In this document: in pieces, positions 32,692 through 32,814 of the stretch
Numbering within the stretch: the first letter of the stretch is position 1
Layout: each line of letters opens with the position of its first letter
Assembly (NCBI GenBank): GCA_004298555.1
Contig: SCQM01000181.1
Coordinates: 1-32,814 of the forward strand
Origin: Actinomycetota bacterium
GTDB lineage: Bacteria; Actinomycetota; Acidimicrobiia; Acidimicrobiales; Acidimicrobiaceae
Reading direction: 5' to 3'
DNA: 32,814 bases
Translations under genes and position numbers: made by a program
Notes under the pieces: model-generated
Told to the model about the DNA's origin: nothing
Databases searched by the model: none
The model's input: the letters and a program-made list of their open reading frames with translations, nothing else

Positions 32692-32814
32692 ATGAATGCC
32701 GATTCAAATTCGCCGCTGGACGATGAGTTCGATGAGATCGCCGCAGAGCTCTGGGAAAACAACGCCAAATGGTGGCAAATCGGATTTACGCAAGGTGCTG
32801 ATCCGGAGTACGAG
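32692..32814 (+). CDS. SAM-dependent methyltransferase, N-terminal fragment (cut by window)
   Basis: Forty-one residues are visible from ATG 32692 to the window end. The segment WENNAKWWQIGFTQGADPEYE resembles the N-terminus of a widespread actinobacterial class I methyltransferase family (WWQ-x-x-FT-x-GADPEYEEQ). The SAM motif itself lies beyond the window, so the call rests on this short match. It follows uvrC by 20 bp in the same direction. Confidence 0.65.
   Translation, partial: MNADSNSPLDDEFDEIAAELWENNAKWWQIGFTQGADPEYE

Noticed and set aside
1-32814. CRISPR arrays, tRNA/rRNA genes, insertion sequences, phage or toxin-antitoxin genes
   Set aside because: I looked for repeat-spacer periodicity, cloverleaf-like ends, transposase motifs and small paired genes and found none.

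Overview
The window looks like chromosomal DNA of a moderate-GC actinobacterium, plausibly a deep-branching or acidimicrobial-type lineage (weak inference). The main reason is the gene order response regulator with ANTAR domain - polA - rpsA - coaE - uvrB, which is the order in Mycobacterium tuberculosis (pdtaR...polA-rpsA-coaE...uvrB). Frequent GTG/TTG starts, a probable leaderless mRNA and a Ser-rich lipoprotein linker also fit. I see no tRNA, rRNA, insertion sequence, phage gene or CRISPR array.

Layout. (1) 1-2828: two tandem, very similar periplasmic-binding-protein-type ABC substrate-binding lipoproteins (the first cut by the window edge). They are separated by a 419-bp gap with two intrinsic terminators, the second lying in the probable leader of copy 2. 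(2) 3259-7716: a tightly coupled aromatic-ring dihydroxylation operon: Rieske dioxygenase alpha and beta, an unknown 86-aa protein, a cis-dihydrodiol dehydrogenase, a [3Fe-4S]-type ferredoxin and a ferredoxin reductase. A highly structured 430-bp upstream region holds a perfect 10-bp-arm palindrome. (3) 7867-8661: an IclR-family regulator, apparently leaderless. (4) 8723-11346, minus strand: a bicupin protein translationally coupled to an EutA-type reactivase, with no ethanolamine ammonia-lyase in sight; then a minus-strand MBL-fold hydrolase at 11639-12325. (5) 12500-21120: the housekeeping block pdtaR, polA, rpsA, coaE, uvrB, a methyltransferase and a DUF167 protein. (6) 21261-27840: a second catabolic block: a UbiD-type decarboxylase, a salicylyl-CoA 5-hydroxylase-like flavoprotein, an EntE/DhbE-like aryl-acid adenylating enzyme with a salicylate-type pocket, and a GlcD-type FAD oxidase. 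(7) 27919-32814: uvrA and uvrC overlapping by 8 bp, then the start of a SAM methyltransferase.

Working together: the binding proteins could deliver a small organic substrate. The Rieske set would oxygenate an aromatic ring and re-aromatise the diol. The second block predicts salicylate activation to its adenylate or CoA thioester followed by 5-hydroxylation toward gentisyl-CoA. No ring-cleavage enzyme is certain; the bicupin has a partial 3-His site resembling that of gentisate/salicylate dioxygenases, but its pairing with EutA suggests a different role. The least explained element is the EutA-bicupin pair.
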